Source: [Scytonema hofmanni] UTEX 2349 (GTDB lineage: Bacteria; Cyanobacteriota; Cyanobacteriia; Cyanobacteriales; Nostocaceae). From it: a stretch of DNA of 64,000 nt. Of the stretch, positions 26,344-35,647 are shown one piece after another; position 1 is the first letter of the stretch, and each line of letters begins with the position of its first letter. The stretch lies in assembly GCF_000582685.1 (NCBI RefSeq), contig NZ_KK073765.1, positions 150,559 to 214,558 of the forward strand, written 5' to 3'. Both the position numbers and the translations under genes were made by a program. Below the pieces are notes generated by a model. It saw nothing but the letters and a program-made list of their open reading frames with translations, was not told the DNA's origin and did not search any database.

Positions 26344-28113
26344 TTATTTAAAAAAATCGGCATAACTGTCTACAGGTAATGGTGAATTACCAGCTTGTAC
26401 GGGCGCTTGGGGAATGGGGAAACGCTTATCTACTTCTTTTACTCTGAAATCTAAATCTTCTTGAGTAGGTCGTTTTTGGGTGCTTTTCCGTGCTAGCTGC
26501 TTGATAAGCTTGTCCCAATTATTTCCGTTTTCTTCCTCCAAGCCAATAAGATATTTTGATACTTTAATAGTCTTTAATAAGGGTACAGAACCTTCCTTTT
26601 TATTATCATAAGCAGGGTTAATAAATACACATTTACCAGGTGGCAATTTGAGGAATTGGGCAGGTTCAAAAAGCTTGCGAGTTTTTTCCTGGTCGGAGAT
26701 AGATGTTGAAGCTTTGCCCCCTCCAGTTGACCGGGATTTTTGTTTGTAGCTGATTTCCTCTTCACCTAAATAAGCACTAAAAAGCCTTGCAGATTCCTCT
26801 TCCCCAGGATTAAATACAAACTTGGTACCGCACGCACCAAGGATTGCTTTTGAGATTTCCTTGCCGTAAATTTTCTCCAACTGACCCATGTTTTGCCATC
26901 CGAGGATTCCACAGAATCCTTCAGAACGCGACTCGTTAAGCCATTTAAACAAGTCTGGTAAAAAAATTGACGGTAGTTCGTCAACGCTAACCACAAGTGG
27001 ACCAGAATATTTCCTCTTTTTGGCAATACTGCGAGCGACGGTCATGTGTAAAATAGAAGTCATGAGTGGACCTACTGCGTCGCGGCGTTCGCGGTCGAGT
27101 CCAAAGATAATCATCTGTTTTTTACCTACCTCTAGTGGTAAAGTGGTCTGACCGATAAAACAGCCTAAAGTGTTCTTAGCCATGAATCTTGTAAACATGA
27201 GCGATGCGGTACCGGCGATACCTGCGATGGTTTTCTCCGATCCGCTAGAGCTAAACAATTGACCAAAAGCTATTCTTATCCAGGGGTTGAGGCTCGCAGC
27301 CATCAAACGTTCGACCATCTTTTCACTCGATAGAACTGCTGCTGCGGTCATGATATCGGCGAACTCGCCAAACTCCTTGGTGAGCATGAGGATTGCCTGG
27401 GTGAGTTGATCCCCCGCAGGTCCAAAAAATGCGTCCTCATTGGCGCCTCCCAACATCCGGAAGTTTTTATTTATCACAGTTGCAAGCTGACGTGCGGTTT
27501 CAGCATCGCTACTGTCGCGCAAGAAATCAATGGGGTTGCATACCTCCGATTCGGGGAATCCTGGCGCAAAGACGTGTACTTCATACCCCTTTGATTTAGC
27601 ATAAGAAGCGATTTTGGCTTGTGAGGGGTATTTAAAATCGTATAGTACGATACCAAACCCTTGGTCAATTGCTGAATATAGCATGGGGTTGATTGCCGAA
27701 AAAGATTTACCGCTACCGGGTGCCCCAATGACGGCTGTACCTCTTTGAACATCAGGCACGTACATGGGTGTTCCCCCACTCCCCTTTGGTAGTTTTTGTT
27801 TTTTGTATCTGTGTACTCCAATATACAAACTAGCCGAATCGCATTTGGGGGAAGTGACTTGCTTGATAGCCTTTTTCTTGGCGCGGTTTGTTTCTTGACT
27901 CCCACCCCAATAGCTAGTGGCAAGTTTGCCTTTTTTACCTCCAGAAAACATCTGTAAGAGAAATAGTCCTAATATCCCCCCGGCGAGTGCTAGTCCTTGG
28001 GGAGACATCAGTTGGTTGGTATATTTGCTGAAGTCATAGCCAGACGAAGGTAAGGATTCTGTAGCAGTTTTAACTTTAGTGCTTGGGGTTTGAGCCAGGT
28101 ATAAATTATTCAT
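26344..28113 (-). CDS. VirD4/TraD-like type IV coupling ATPase
   Basis: A 589-residue membrane-anchored pump that hands DNA-protein substrates to the secretion channel. There is one N-terminal span (about 35-55, LALAGGILGLFLLQMF). Walker A GAPGSGKS lies at about 128-135, then VLYDFKYPSQAKIASYAKS and GYEVHVFAPGFP, typical of VirD4. Walker B is VVSVDELPSIF (about 376), then FCGILGWQNMGQLEKIYG. It is the last core gene of the leftward secretion operon. Only one transmembrane span was found, whereas many VirD4 have two. Confidence 0.9.
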   Translation of the reverse strand: MNNLYLAQTPSTKVKTATESLPSSGYDFSKYTNQLMSPQGLALAGGILGLFLLQMFSGGKKGKLATSYWGGSQETNRAKKKAIKQVTSPKCDSASLYIGVHRYKKQKLPKGSGGTPMYVPDVQRGTAVIGAPGSGKSFSAINPMLYSAIDQGFGIVLYDFKYPSQAKIASYAKSKGYEVHVFAPGFPESEVCNPIDFLRDSSDAETARQLATVINKNFRMLGGANEDAFFGPAGDQLTQAILMLTKEFGEFADIMTAAAVLSSEKMVERLMAASLNPWIRIAFGQLFSSSGSEKTIAGIAGTASLMFTRFMAKNTLGCFIGQTTLPLEVGKKQMIIFGLDRERRDAVGPLMTSILHMTVARSIAKKRKYSGPLVVSVDELPSIFLPDLFKWLNESRSEGFCGILGWQNMGQLEKIYGKEISKAILGACGTKFVFNPGEEESARLFSAYLGEEEISYKQKSRSTGGGKASTSISDQEKTRKLFEPAQFLKLPPGKCVFINPAYDNKKEGSVPLLKTIKVSKYLIGLEEENGNNWDKLIKQLARKSTQKRPTQEDLDFRVKEVDKRFPIPQAPVQAGNSPLPVDSYADFFK

Positions 28114-28479
28114 ATTTACTAAAAATTGGTATGAAGAAATATACTTTTGGATTGCATATTTATCCTTGTGGTGTTAATTGAGGAAAACTTGAGATTGACC
28201 CTAAGGGAGAGTCTGCCCTTCTTCGGCTTAGGTACAAAGCACTTCCCAGAAATGCGATCGCCGCATCGTTTTTACTGATAGTACTGGTTTCTAGCGAACG
28301 AGTCGCACACGTCCTTATAGGACGGCTTTTTATGCTAAAATTAAATCGGCACTGCGATCAAACGCCTAGATAGCCAATATTGGGTACTCCCCAGCTACAA
28401 TGCTCAGCTAGCCTTCGGCAACGCCAAGGGCGAACGTGCGACATAGTGTAGGAAAGAGGAAAAAAGATTCAGTAAATCA

Positions 28480-28611
28480 TTCCAAACGCGGTCGGGCAGT
28501 CCGTGTACGCTTGTGGACGTATCCAAACGGGGATATTTAAATGCTTGCATTTGGGTATCTAGGGAGGACGGATGAAGCAAGAATCCTCATGCATTACAGC
28601 TGAGGAGTGTC
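28480..28611 (+). mobile_element. orphan IS200/IS605 right end with omega-RNA-like sequence
   Basis: In the 496-bp gap 28114-28609 the right part ends AAGAATCCTC...GAGGAGTGTCAA, the hairpin and end pattern I associate with cyanobacterial IS605 elements. A structured stretch precedes it (GGTCGGGCAG, GGGTATCTAGGGAGGACGG). No tnpA or tnpB frame is present. The end abuts, and overlaps by the stop codon, the 526-residue membrane gene. The left part of the gap holds a HIP1 site and degenerate cyanobacterial repeat sequence and no gene. Tentative. Confidence 0.35.
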
Positions 28612-30190
28612 AAAGAGTTGGTTTTTTAGGCACTGTCAGGGGTGTGCCTAAGATAATTGAGTCCATCTCGCTATAGTTTAAGAATGGAACAGGACCGATA
28701 AAGTAGGGCGTGCAGGTGCGACCAACGAAGGGGATTGTTTTGCAGAAACGGAAGAACATCGCAGTAGTTATACTTCCGTCAGCTTCGTTGACATCCCAGA
28801 TAACTTGTTTGAATGATTTACCGAAGGGATGTCTTCCGGTTGGTTCTTTCCCGCCGTTAACACCACCGAGAATACCGAACCCACCCTTGACTTTTTGGAA
28901 CTTGCCTGACATCCATGCCGCACCAGTTAGGTTATCGTTTCCAGCTACTTCGATGTGGGCGCATTTTTTGTTGTAGCAGGGGACGTTAAATCCTTCTTGC
29001 TCGCTACCCGATATTGATTTCCACCTGCCGTTTTCTACCTCTTTAAGTACCACATCCACCTTACCGATAAAGCTGGTATCGGGTACGGGTACTCCAGGTA
29101 ACTGGTCAAATGGTACTTTTCCCAATCCCGGAACCTTGCCGATAATAGTATTTTCCCAGTTGTTAAACTTTTTGAGGGCGGCTTTTTCGATACCGGGAAT
29201 GCTGGTGAGTTTGTATTTATCAAGTTTGAGGTATTTGCCAAGTTCGGCGGTTTCAAGTTTGGGGTAACTTTCGAGTGCTTCTCCTACAGTCAAGCTGCTT
29301 GTTGCATCCCCTGTCACTTTACTAACTAAATCATCAATTGCGGGAATATCGGCAACTTCTAATTTGGATAATCCTGGGATAGCTGAAGCTAAATCGCCGA
29401 GTGACTGCCACTTGAGTGTCTCAAAGTCTGATAGTTTGAGATTTTTGAGGCTGGTATCCGTTATTTTTGAGATTTGACTGAGGTTAAGATTTTCGATTTT
29501 GAATTCTGTTGCCTCAAAATCTCCCAACTGCATTACCTCAGCAAGTGACTGTCCCGCGCTCCAAACACGCTTTCCTTTAAGTTTTAAGTCTTTAATGTTA
29601 GGAAATTCAACTTCCCCTGCACTTGAAAACTTCATGCTATCAAAGTTAATCTTGCTCCAGTCAGGGACAGGCATCCCATTGATATACTTGACCGCAAGGA
29701 GTTGTTTTTTCGGTGTTTTAGCTTGTTTGCTCGAATGATTCAAATTTGAATCATTCGGGGAGAGGTTTACCGAAGTGTTCCCGAAGTACCCTGCTCTAAG
29801 CCGCTTTGCGTCTAGTGCTGGAGGGAGTATAGAACTAGTAACTTCTCTCAAATTTGAAACATTCGTTGGTGTAGCTGCGACAGCTTTATTCTCAAATACG
29901 AGACTGCCGATATTGTAGCTACCCCCGAATCTAATTAACCCGTGGAGGGCGAGTCCTGCCACCATACCAGCAGCCATGAGGTAGCGCCATACATTCATCT
30001 TTGTAGTGCGCCATTGATACCCCTTACTTGGTTCATTTTTAGGAGGGTTGTAATTCGTGGTTGTAACTGGAACAATGGCGACTATCTCCGAGTTAACTTG
30101 GATGGCGCTAGTCTGCGGGTGGATTGCTTCTGTTGTAATATTTATTACTTGAAATGTGTGATTATCTGTTAAAAAATCTTTGGTTTCCAT
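28610..30190 (-). CDS. anchored protein of the type IV secretion operon, function unknown
   Basis: A 526-residue protein with a cytoplasmic N-terminus of ~68 residues and one membrane span at about 70-92 (YLMAAGMVAGLALHGLIRFG). A large outer part contains leucine-rich beta-like stretches (PGLSKLEVADIPAIDD) and a conserved-looking C-terminal domain with paired Cys: VPCYNKKCAHIEVAG, GGVNGGKEPTGRHPFG and RFCKTIPFVGRTC. It sits between VirB9-like and VirD4-like genes. It could be a periplasmic cell-wall or channel factor standing in for VirB7/VirB1; this is only a guess from position. Confidence 0.7.
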   Translation of the reverse strand: METKDFLTDNHTFQVINITTEAIHPQTSAIQVNSEIVAIVPVTTTNYNPPKNEPSKGYQWRTTKMNVWRYLMAAGMVAGLALHGLIRFGGSYNIGSLVFENKAVAATPTNVSNLREVTSSILPPALDAKRLRAGYFGNTSVNLSPNDSNLNHSSKQAKTPKKQLLAVKYINGMPVPDWSKINFDSMKFSSAGEVEFPNIKDLKLKGKRVWSAGQSLAEVMQLGDFEATEFKIENLNLSQISKITDTSLKNLKLSDFETLKWQSLGDLASAIPGLSKLEVADIPAIDDLVSKVTGDATSSLTVGEALESYPKLETAELGKYLKLDKYKLTSIPGIEKAALKKFNNWENTIIGKVPGLGKVPFDQLPGVPVPDTSFIGKVDVVLKEVENGRWKSISGSEQEGFNVPCYNKKCAHIEVAGNDNLTGAAWMSGKFQKVKGGFGILGGVNGGKEPTGRHPFGKSFKQVIWDVNEADGSITTAMFFRFCKTIPFVGRTCTPYFIGPVPFLNYSEMDSIILGTPLTVPKKPTL

Positions 30191-30280
30191 AATCTTTACT
30201 ACTTTTCAACAACTAGGTTTTCTGGTGTAGGTTGGGATTTGTTGAGTATTATTTGTTTCTACTGGTTTGGGAGGGGCATC

Positions 30281-31018
30281 TCAAAATAAGCGTTTTCCAC
30301 CCATAAGCATGAGCTTTTCAACTAATTTCATCGATACCCCGGTGTTGGTTGCAGCGATGGTGAGTTCTTCACCTGTGCGTCGCAACTCGACTAGTTTGGT
30401 TAATCTTTCCCACAGTGGGGTATTGCTGCTTATCCACTGTTTGTCAAGTGCAACCTGCATTCCTTTGGCAATATATTTGCTATCAGATACGGCAATGTAA
30501 TCAGATGAAGGTTTTTCTGGTTCCCGGTTATTGCTTGAGTCACCTATAATTTCTAGTTGGCTGTATTCGGGTTTTCCACTGCCTGGTATGATTTGGAAAT
30601 GATAAGATTTTTTATTACCTCCAGATTCAGTAATTACTGTGAGGTGCGAACCATAACTAGCTTGTGGCAATCCGGGTATTTTGACTGTTTCGATACGGCG
30701 GAGATGAATAAGTCCTGCTCCACTTTCCTCGGACGAACATTTTCCCAATCCTTCCAGACAGCCATCTACGTCAATTACAAATTTGGAGGGGTCATCCAAC
30801 CAGATTTTTTTAATAACTTCCCCGGTGCGGTAAAACGAAATTGATACTCCATGTCCGTTCCAAACCTTGACGGTTTGTAGTTGGGCGGTTTCTCCCGATA
30901 CCATGTATGCTTCTATTTGACGGACAATACCTGCTGTCGCACTTTGTATAGGTAGTGCAGGCAGCGCGATCGCCGAAGATAAAAGTAAGCTTAAACTGAA
31001 TAAATATTTAGCTACCAT
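30281..31018 (-). CDS. VirB9/TraK-like secreted core protein
   Basis: A 245-residue protein with a signal peptide (residues 1 to about 29, ending PIQSATAG). A beta-rich domain follows with ETAQLQTVKVWNGHGVSISF, KKIWLDDPSKFVIDVDG and YGSHLTVITES, as in the N-terminal domain of VirB9/TraK/TrbG. The C-terminus is helical. It starts 9 nt after the VirB10-like stop. In type IV machines it forms part of the outer core ring. The order VirB10 before VirB9 is unusual. Confidence 0.75.
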   Translation of the reverse strand: MVAKYLFSLSLLLSSAIALPALPIQSATAGIVRQIEAYMVSGETAQLQTVKVWNGHGVSISFYRTGEVIKKIWLDDPSKFVIDVDGCLEGLGKCSSEESGAGLIHLRRIETVKIPGLPQASYGSHLTVITESGGNKKSYHFQIIPGSGKPEYSQLEIIGDSSNNREPEKPSSDYIAVSDSKYIAKGMQVALDKQWISSNTPLWERLTKLVELRRTGEELTIAATNTGVSMKLVEKLMLMGGKRLF

Positions 31019-31027
31019 GACGGTTTG

Positions 31028-32776
31028 TTACAGTTTGATGGAGCGATTGACGAGAATAGAGATTTTGGTGTATGCAGGTACATACCAGATGTTTGGACGG
31101 CTGGTAATTTCACTAGTAGCTTGTTGGGTGCGGCTTGTAATGGTTTCCGATAGCTTGCCAAAAGCGCCTTCTAAAAATGCACCTGTGATATCGCGATTAT
31201 TTCCTGTGGTGCGCGTGCGGCTGCCACCGAAGGGGAGGTCTTCTGTGGTTTGGTCTTGTCTGTTGATTATTTCTCCTACTTTTGCAAGTCCCGCGATAGT
31301 GCCAAGAGTGGTATCAAAAAGAGCGATTTCTCCTCCCTTATCTTTGTAGGGACGGGCGATGAGGGGGTTATTACCTTTACCTAGAATTGAGATTGCGCCG
31401 GGGGAGATGGGATATTCAGTACCATCTTTAAGTATTGCAATTACTTCAGCAGTGATATTAAATCCACTATCAACAGAGATAAGTGCGATCGCAACTTGCG
31501 TACCAGCACTCAGGGCTATTCCACCTGTGTTGCTTTTGATTGGTTCATCCAAGCGGGCTACAAATCTGAGATTGCTGTTTGTGCTGCCTTGAGTGAGTAT
31601 TAAAGGAGTAACTAAGGTAGCGCTTGTGGAAGAACCTACTACTAAATATTGGGTTTGTCTTTCCTCTAAAATTTGGGCTTCTTCAGTTAGGTAATTAATA
31701 GAACTAAGTTGGGCTTGCTTGCTTTTAGAAGTAGTAAACTCGACAGCGTTAGTTGGTTCCCATCGGGGGCGCAGTTCTTCAACTTCCCCTGTGTTGTTGG
31801 GTGTACTGTTAGGTGTAATATCGACTGTATTTTCACCGCGACGGTTGCGGCGGCGGGGTGTTTCATTATCAGAAGGAACTTCCTCTTCTGTTCTACTGCT
31901 AGCAATAGTAGTGCTGTCGGTATTGTTACCATATTCAACTCGACCGACATTACCCAGACTGCGGAGGCGTTCGAGTTCGGCTATGGGGTCTTTCTGTGTT
32001 TCTGTACGACTCTCGCTGGATGATGGTGCTGCTTTTGTGGTTTTACTACTTACCGGAAGAGTTATTTTTGGTAAAGTTGCAGTGGGGCGTAAGGGTTCGA
32101 TGGGACGGGACGCAAGGACTGCACTGCGTCTTGGTCTGTTGTATTCAGTTTCAGGATTTGCTTCCCGGTATACACGGTAGCTGCGCGGAGGGGGAGGTGT
32201 TTCTTGAGATGTGACCCTAGCTTGAGTTGTGGTAGACAAAGCGGGAGTGTTGGCGTTAGGAATTTGTTTTTTACTGTTTTTACCGTCTGGAGTTTCTTCA
32301 CCTTCAGTATTATTTTTTTTGGTTTCTTTCTCTTTACCGTTGAGTGCTTCAAGTTCTTGCTGTTGCTTTTGGAGAGCTAGTTTTGCATAAGCATCCCCGT
32401 CCTTCTCTTCAAATGGTGCGGATGTAGGAGTGTTGTTGGAAGTAGCAACTGGAGTTTGAGCAGTGTTGCTGCCACCGTTGATCATGCTGTTGAGGACGAC
32501 AAACATAAGTAAAAAACCTACTCCAAATGCACCTCCAATAATGCCGAGTCTCGACCAGGGAGAGGTTACAAAATCATGTTTGGTTTGAACGGCTGCGGGA
32601 TTTTCCTCCTCATCATCATCTTCTGTTGATTCTTTTTCTAATTCATTTTCACATTCAGTTGGTTTAACTCTATCTTCATCGAGTGGTAAAAGTGCATCAA
32701 CAGAGTTATTTTGATTTAAATTATCGTTATTACTAATAATAGTTTCTTGATTTTCGTCGTCAAAATTTAGTGTCAT
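31028..32776 (-). CDS. VirB10/TrbI/TraB-like channel protein
   Basis: A 582-residue protein. It has an acidic cytoplasmic tail (1-70), one membrane span at about 77-100 (GIIGGAFGVGFLLMFVVL), and a long Pro/Thr/Ser/Arg-rich linker to about 330. The beta-barrel C-terminal domain has LVTPLILTQGSTNSNLRF, ARLDEPIKSNTGGIALSAGT and AIALISVDSG, as in TrbI. VirB10 spans the envelope and transmits energy to the outer gate. The long linker is as expected. It lies between the VirB8- and VirB9-like genes in one leftward operon. Confidence 0.85.
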   Translation of the reverse strand: MTLNFDDENQETIISNNDNLNQNNSVDALLPLDEDRVKPTECENELEKESTEDDDEEENPAAVQTKHDFVTSPWSRLGIIGGAFGVGFLLMFVVLNSMINGGSNTAQTPVATSNNTPTSAPFEEKDGDAYAKLALQKQQQELEALNGKEKETKKNNTEGEETPDGKNSKKQIPNANTPALSTTTQARVTSQETPPPPRSYRVYREANPETEYNRPRRSAVLASRPIEPLRPTATLPKITLPVSSKTTKAAPSSSESRTETQKDPIAELERLRSLGNVGRVEYGNNTDSTTIASSRTEEEVPSDNETPRRRNRRGENTVDITPNSTPNNTGEVEELRPRWEPTNAVEFTTSKSKQAQLSSINYLTEEAQILEERQTQYLVVGSSTSATLVTPLILTQGSTNSNLRFVARLDEPIKSNTGGIALSAGTQVAIALISVDSGFNITAEVIAILKDGTEYPISPGAISILGKGNNPLIARPYKDKGGEIALFDTTLGTIAGLAKVGEIINRQDQTTEDLPFGGSRTRTTGNNRDITGAFLEGAFGKLSETITSRTQQATSEITSRPNIWYVPAYTKISILVNRSIKL

Positions 32777-32814
32777 ATATTACAAGTTAATTGCTACAAT
32801 GTTTAACTAAATTA

Positions 32815-33597
32815 TTATTTTCTCTTTTTACCAAGTTCGTAATCTACGATTTGGGTTATTTCTAAACCAGACATTTTAGCTTTATAAATTTTTTTGGCTA
32901 TCTCGCTAGTTTCGGGTGGGTTTTGGGGGCTATCTATTGCTGCTACGGTAATTGTTTTGTTGAAAGTAATGCCTTTACTTAGATTTCTTTCACCGTTGAA
33001 TGTGACTAAATTACCGATAACATCAACTTCCCATTTCCCATGTTCGATTTTACGTGGTTTGGAGACAAAGTTGGTTACAAGAGTGACTGTACCTTTTCCG
33101 GAAAGTATACCTTCAGGGATTGTTTCTGCTAGTTTTTTGAGGAAGCTGGCGCGGAAATCTTGATTTTCAGATAGTGTGAAAGCCCCTTCCCAAACATCGG
33201 TGGGGATTTTTCTTCTAGCGCCATTTACAGTTTCAATTTCTATTCCTTTATCTACTTTTTGGACTAAATTTCCATTATCATCTTCATTGATAACTCCATC
33301 CCAGTTGAATAATTTAATTAAGCTATTAGTAACAAAATCGTTGATAACTTTGTCAGTTCTTTCTCCAGGAGCAACACTTTTGATAGTTTTGGTACTTCCA
33401 TTTTCTAACTGGACAAATGTCATAGCTTTCATGTATCTGTTATTAGCAGAAGTTGCCCCAAAATTGATAAATTGTAATAGAAGAGAGAGGATGCCAGAGA
33501 AGGCGCCTACTGTAGTTGCGATTGCGACTGGTGCTGATGTAGATTGTCCGTAACTGAGTAGGCGAAGCGGTTGTGATTTTGGTTTAAATTTGAGCAT
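32815..33597 (-). CDS. VirB8/TraE-like inner-membrane scaffold
   Basis: A 260-residue protein with a short basic N-terminus, one span at about 25-50 (VAIATTVGAFSGILSLLLQF) and a periplasmic alpha/beta domain of about 200 residues. The domain has FVTNSLIKLFNWDG, FRASFLKKLAETIPEG and HGKWEVDVIGNLV. Topology, size and place between VirB6- and VirB10-like genes agree with VirB8/TraE. No single residue motif proves it, so the call rests on layout and context. Confidence 0.7.
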   Translation of the reverse strand: MLKFKPKSQPLRLLSYGQSTSAPVAIATTVGAFSGILSLLLQFINFGATSANNRYMKAMTFVQLENGSTKTIKSVAPGERTDKVINDFVTNSLIKLFNWDGVINEDDNGNLVQKVDKGIEIETVNGARRKIPTDVWEGAFTLSENQDFRASFLKKLAETIPEGILSGKGTVTLVTNFVSKPRKIEHGKWEVDVIGNLVTFNGERNLSKGITFNKTITVAAIDSPQNPPETSEIAKKIYKAKMSGLEITQIVDYELGKKRK

Positions 33598-33603
33598 TGT
33601 TGA

Positions 33604-34785
33604 TTATTTTTTTCTTACTTTTGCAGCGACAAATTTTGTGGCATTTACGCCTACTGTTGCTGCTGTGCTTGCTCCGGCTGTAGCGATGGGAGCTGCAACT
33701 TGAGATCCAAACGATGCGGCTTTACCCAATCCTGACCAAACAGCAAGTCCGCCGCCAGCCGCCAGAGATGATGCCAGGATAGGAGAAACCAACCCAACGA
33801 AAAGAAGAAATATCATTGGCTGGTTTTGCTCGGAATTTGCAATTAGTTGTCCGCACAAACCGATAATGATGTTGAAGCAAAGTTTTGCGATGCCGACTGA
33901 AAAATAGCCAGTTAACCAGGCAAAGATTGGTTTAGCGCCAAACGGGAGTAATGAACCACCAACTGCAAGCGGACCGAGAAGGGCGGTTAACAGCATCGTA
34001 AATTCAATGCCCCACTGGTAGGCATTATTTAGGGCAAGTAATATGACGGCGACAAAACCAGTTATCATTGAGCCGATGGTACTGGTGATTGTGTTACCGA
34101 CTTTTTCTATCACTTGACCGGGAGAAAGATTTGAGAGTGCGTCTTTAGCGTCGGATAGGGACTTAAGGGGGTTAAATTCCCAACTTCCTTCGCTAGGTGC
34201 TTCTCCCTTGAATAAGCCTGGTGCAGACTTTTTGATTTCAAGTTCGGCTTGTTGGAGACAGGCGATCGCATCACCAGTACCACCCGGAATCGACCGACAT
34301 CTTTCCATCGCGCCTCCGACTTGCTGTTGAAGGGCGATATTTCCAACTGCGCGGTTGAATGCTACCTCAAGGTTTGCTCCTGCGGCTGTAAAATTGAGTA
34401 CATCGTTGTTGACATTATTGATATACCCTCTGACTGTAAGGGTTCCGCTTCTAAGTAAAGTGCCGTTGTTTGCTAGCAATCCAATGACTATGATGGGCCA
34501 TATCCAACTTGATAACGCCTTCATGTCTTCTTGGTTGATGAAGTTTTTACCAAGTTCCACCATATATAGAGTGAGGGTGGCGAGGGCGAAAAACTGACCG
34601 ACCTTACACATTGCACCATATAAATTTCCGTTGAGGGTTTCTTGCCAGAGTTCGTTAAACCCCTCAGCTACTAGTTGCGCTCCCCCGGCGGCGTTTTGGA
34701 GGATGTCTTGTCCAAAATATGGGTCAGTGGCAATTATTAGATGGTCTAACATGGGCACTTGTGTTATACGTTTGTAGGGAGTCAT
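33604..34785 (-). CDS. VirB6/TrbL-like polytopic membrane protein
   Basis: A 393-residue protein with spans at about 60-80, 93-110, 225-250 and several more to about 365. It is Ala/Gly rich, with a central soluble loop holding two Cys (MERCRSIPGGTGDAIACLQQ). VirB6-type proteins form the inner channel. Two starts are possible: ATG at 34783-34785 and ATG at 34750-34752 (MLDHLIIATD). The first lies inside a perfect hairpin (34780-34805), so either it is regulated or the second is used. It is encoded between VirB5- and VirB8-like genes. Confidence 0.75.
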   Translation of the reverse strand: MTPYKRITQVPMLDHLIIATDPYFGQDILQNAAGGAQLVAEGFNELWQETLNGNLYGAMCKVGQFFALATLTLYMVELGKNFINQEDMKALSSWIWPIIVIGLLANNGTLLRSGTLTVRGYINNVNNDVLNFTAAGANLEVAFNRAVGNIALQQQVGGAMERCRSIPGGTGDAIACLQQAELEIKKSAPGLFKGEAPSEGSWEFNPLKSLSDAKDALSNLSPGQVIEKVGNTITSTIGSMITGFVAVILLALNNAYQWGIEFTMLLTALLGPLAVGGSLLPFGAKPIFAWLTGYFSVGIAKLCFNIIIGLCGQLIANSEQNQPMIFLLFVGLVSPILASSLAAGGGLAVWSGLGKAASFGSQVAAPIATAGASTAATVGVNATKFVAAKVRKK

Positions 34786-34805
34786 CTCTGCAATCAGAGA
34801 TGACT
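34780..34805 (-). promoter_or_regulatory. hairpin over the start of the VirB6-like gene
   Basis: AGTCATCTCTG pairs perfectly with CAGAGATGACT (11 bp) around a 4-nt loop. The ATG of the VirB6-like gene sits in the 3' arm on the coding strand. It has no T-run, so it is not a classic terminator. It could block initiation or stabilise the mRNA between genes. Confidence 0.55.
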
Positions 34806-34821
34806 AATTGATTAAAGCAAA

Positions 34822-35568
34822 TTACTTACCAGCAGTAGTTTTGAGAGAGCTAAACCCGCTAATTTCTATGTACTGGGAGGTAATACCGTCCATCATCAGA
34901 TTTTGACGGCGGCGATCGCTTGCACCTTGTTCGGCGATTTGAGATAGCATCAAGTTAGTTTGTTGTGAGTCATGCCGCTGTTGCAGTCCGTCAGTGCGCG
35001 ATTGTCCCAACATTGAGACAACCTGGGCGTTTTGAGCAGCAATCACCTTGAGGATGTTTTGTGAAGCATCCATTCCTTGCGCTTCGTTAGCCAAATCTTG
35101 CGCCGAGGCTACTGTTTGTTGGGTTGCTTCAATTTCCTTTTTGGTACGTTCTTGCCCTTTTTCCCCCAGGACACTTTCAACTGTGGCGCGGGTGGTTTCC
35201 CGTTCCAGTTCGTTGCCTGCACCTACAGCACCTTCAACTGTGTTACTTTCGTTCCAGTTACCCTTGCCCAAGAGTTGCTCTTTCAACTTATCGGCTGAGT
35301 TTACTGGGTCTGGCATATCCATACTGCCAGTCTTAATAGCAGTTTTGGCTTCGCCTTTCATCCCACCCCAACTTTGATTAATGGCAGCGGTGAGTTCGCC
35401 TTTAGTTTCTTCAAAGTAGCTATTGAGTTCGCCCAATAATTCATTAAAGAAACTATTAACATCTAGTGAGAGGGCTAGTACAGGTTCTGTTCCAAGAAAA
35501 ATACATACCCCAATTACCGAGCCGATTATTAGTCGTTTTTTGGGTTTAAACTTGAATGGTTGTTTCAT
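34822..35568 (-). CDS. VirB5/TrbJ-like periplasmic protein
   Basis: A 248-residue protein with a signal peptide (about 1-33, IIGSVIGVCIFLGTEPVLA) and a long, helical and probably coiled-coil body. The body includes TKKEIEATQQTVASAQDLAN and SQNILKVIAAQNAQVVSMLG, then Gln-rich QQRHDSQQTNLML, as in TrbJ/VirB5 minor pilins. It lies between the VirB4 ATPase and the VirB6-like gene. It would be exported and act at the pilus tip or base. Confidence 0.75.
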   Translation of the reverse strand: MKQPFKFKPKKRLIIGSVIGVCIFLGTEPVLALSLDVNSFFNELLGELNSYFEETKGELTAAINQSWGGMKGEAKTAIKTGSMDMPDPVNSADKLKEQLLGKGNWNESNTVEGAVGAGNELERETTRATVESVLGEKGQERTKKEIEATQQTVASAQDLANEAQGMDASQNILKVIAAQNAQVVSMLGQSRTDGLQQRHDSQQTNLMLSQIAEQGASDRRRQNLMMDGITSQYIEISGFSSLKTTAGK

Positions 35569-35647
35569 AATTTACTCGTGTATTTGTCCATGTGGCAGTG
35601 ATAACTCAGTCTTAAATTTGGTTACTTTTAGCCACTTTTTTAGGGAT

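Noticed and set aside
31709..32214. Plus-strand frames opposite the VirB10-like linker
   Set aside because: They arise from the Pro/Thr/Arg-rich codons of the linker; no start site or family likeness.
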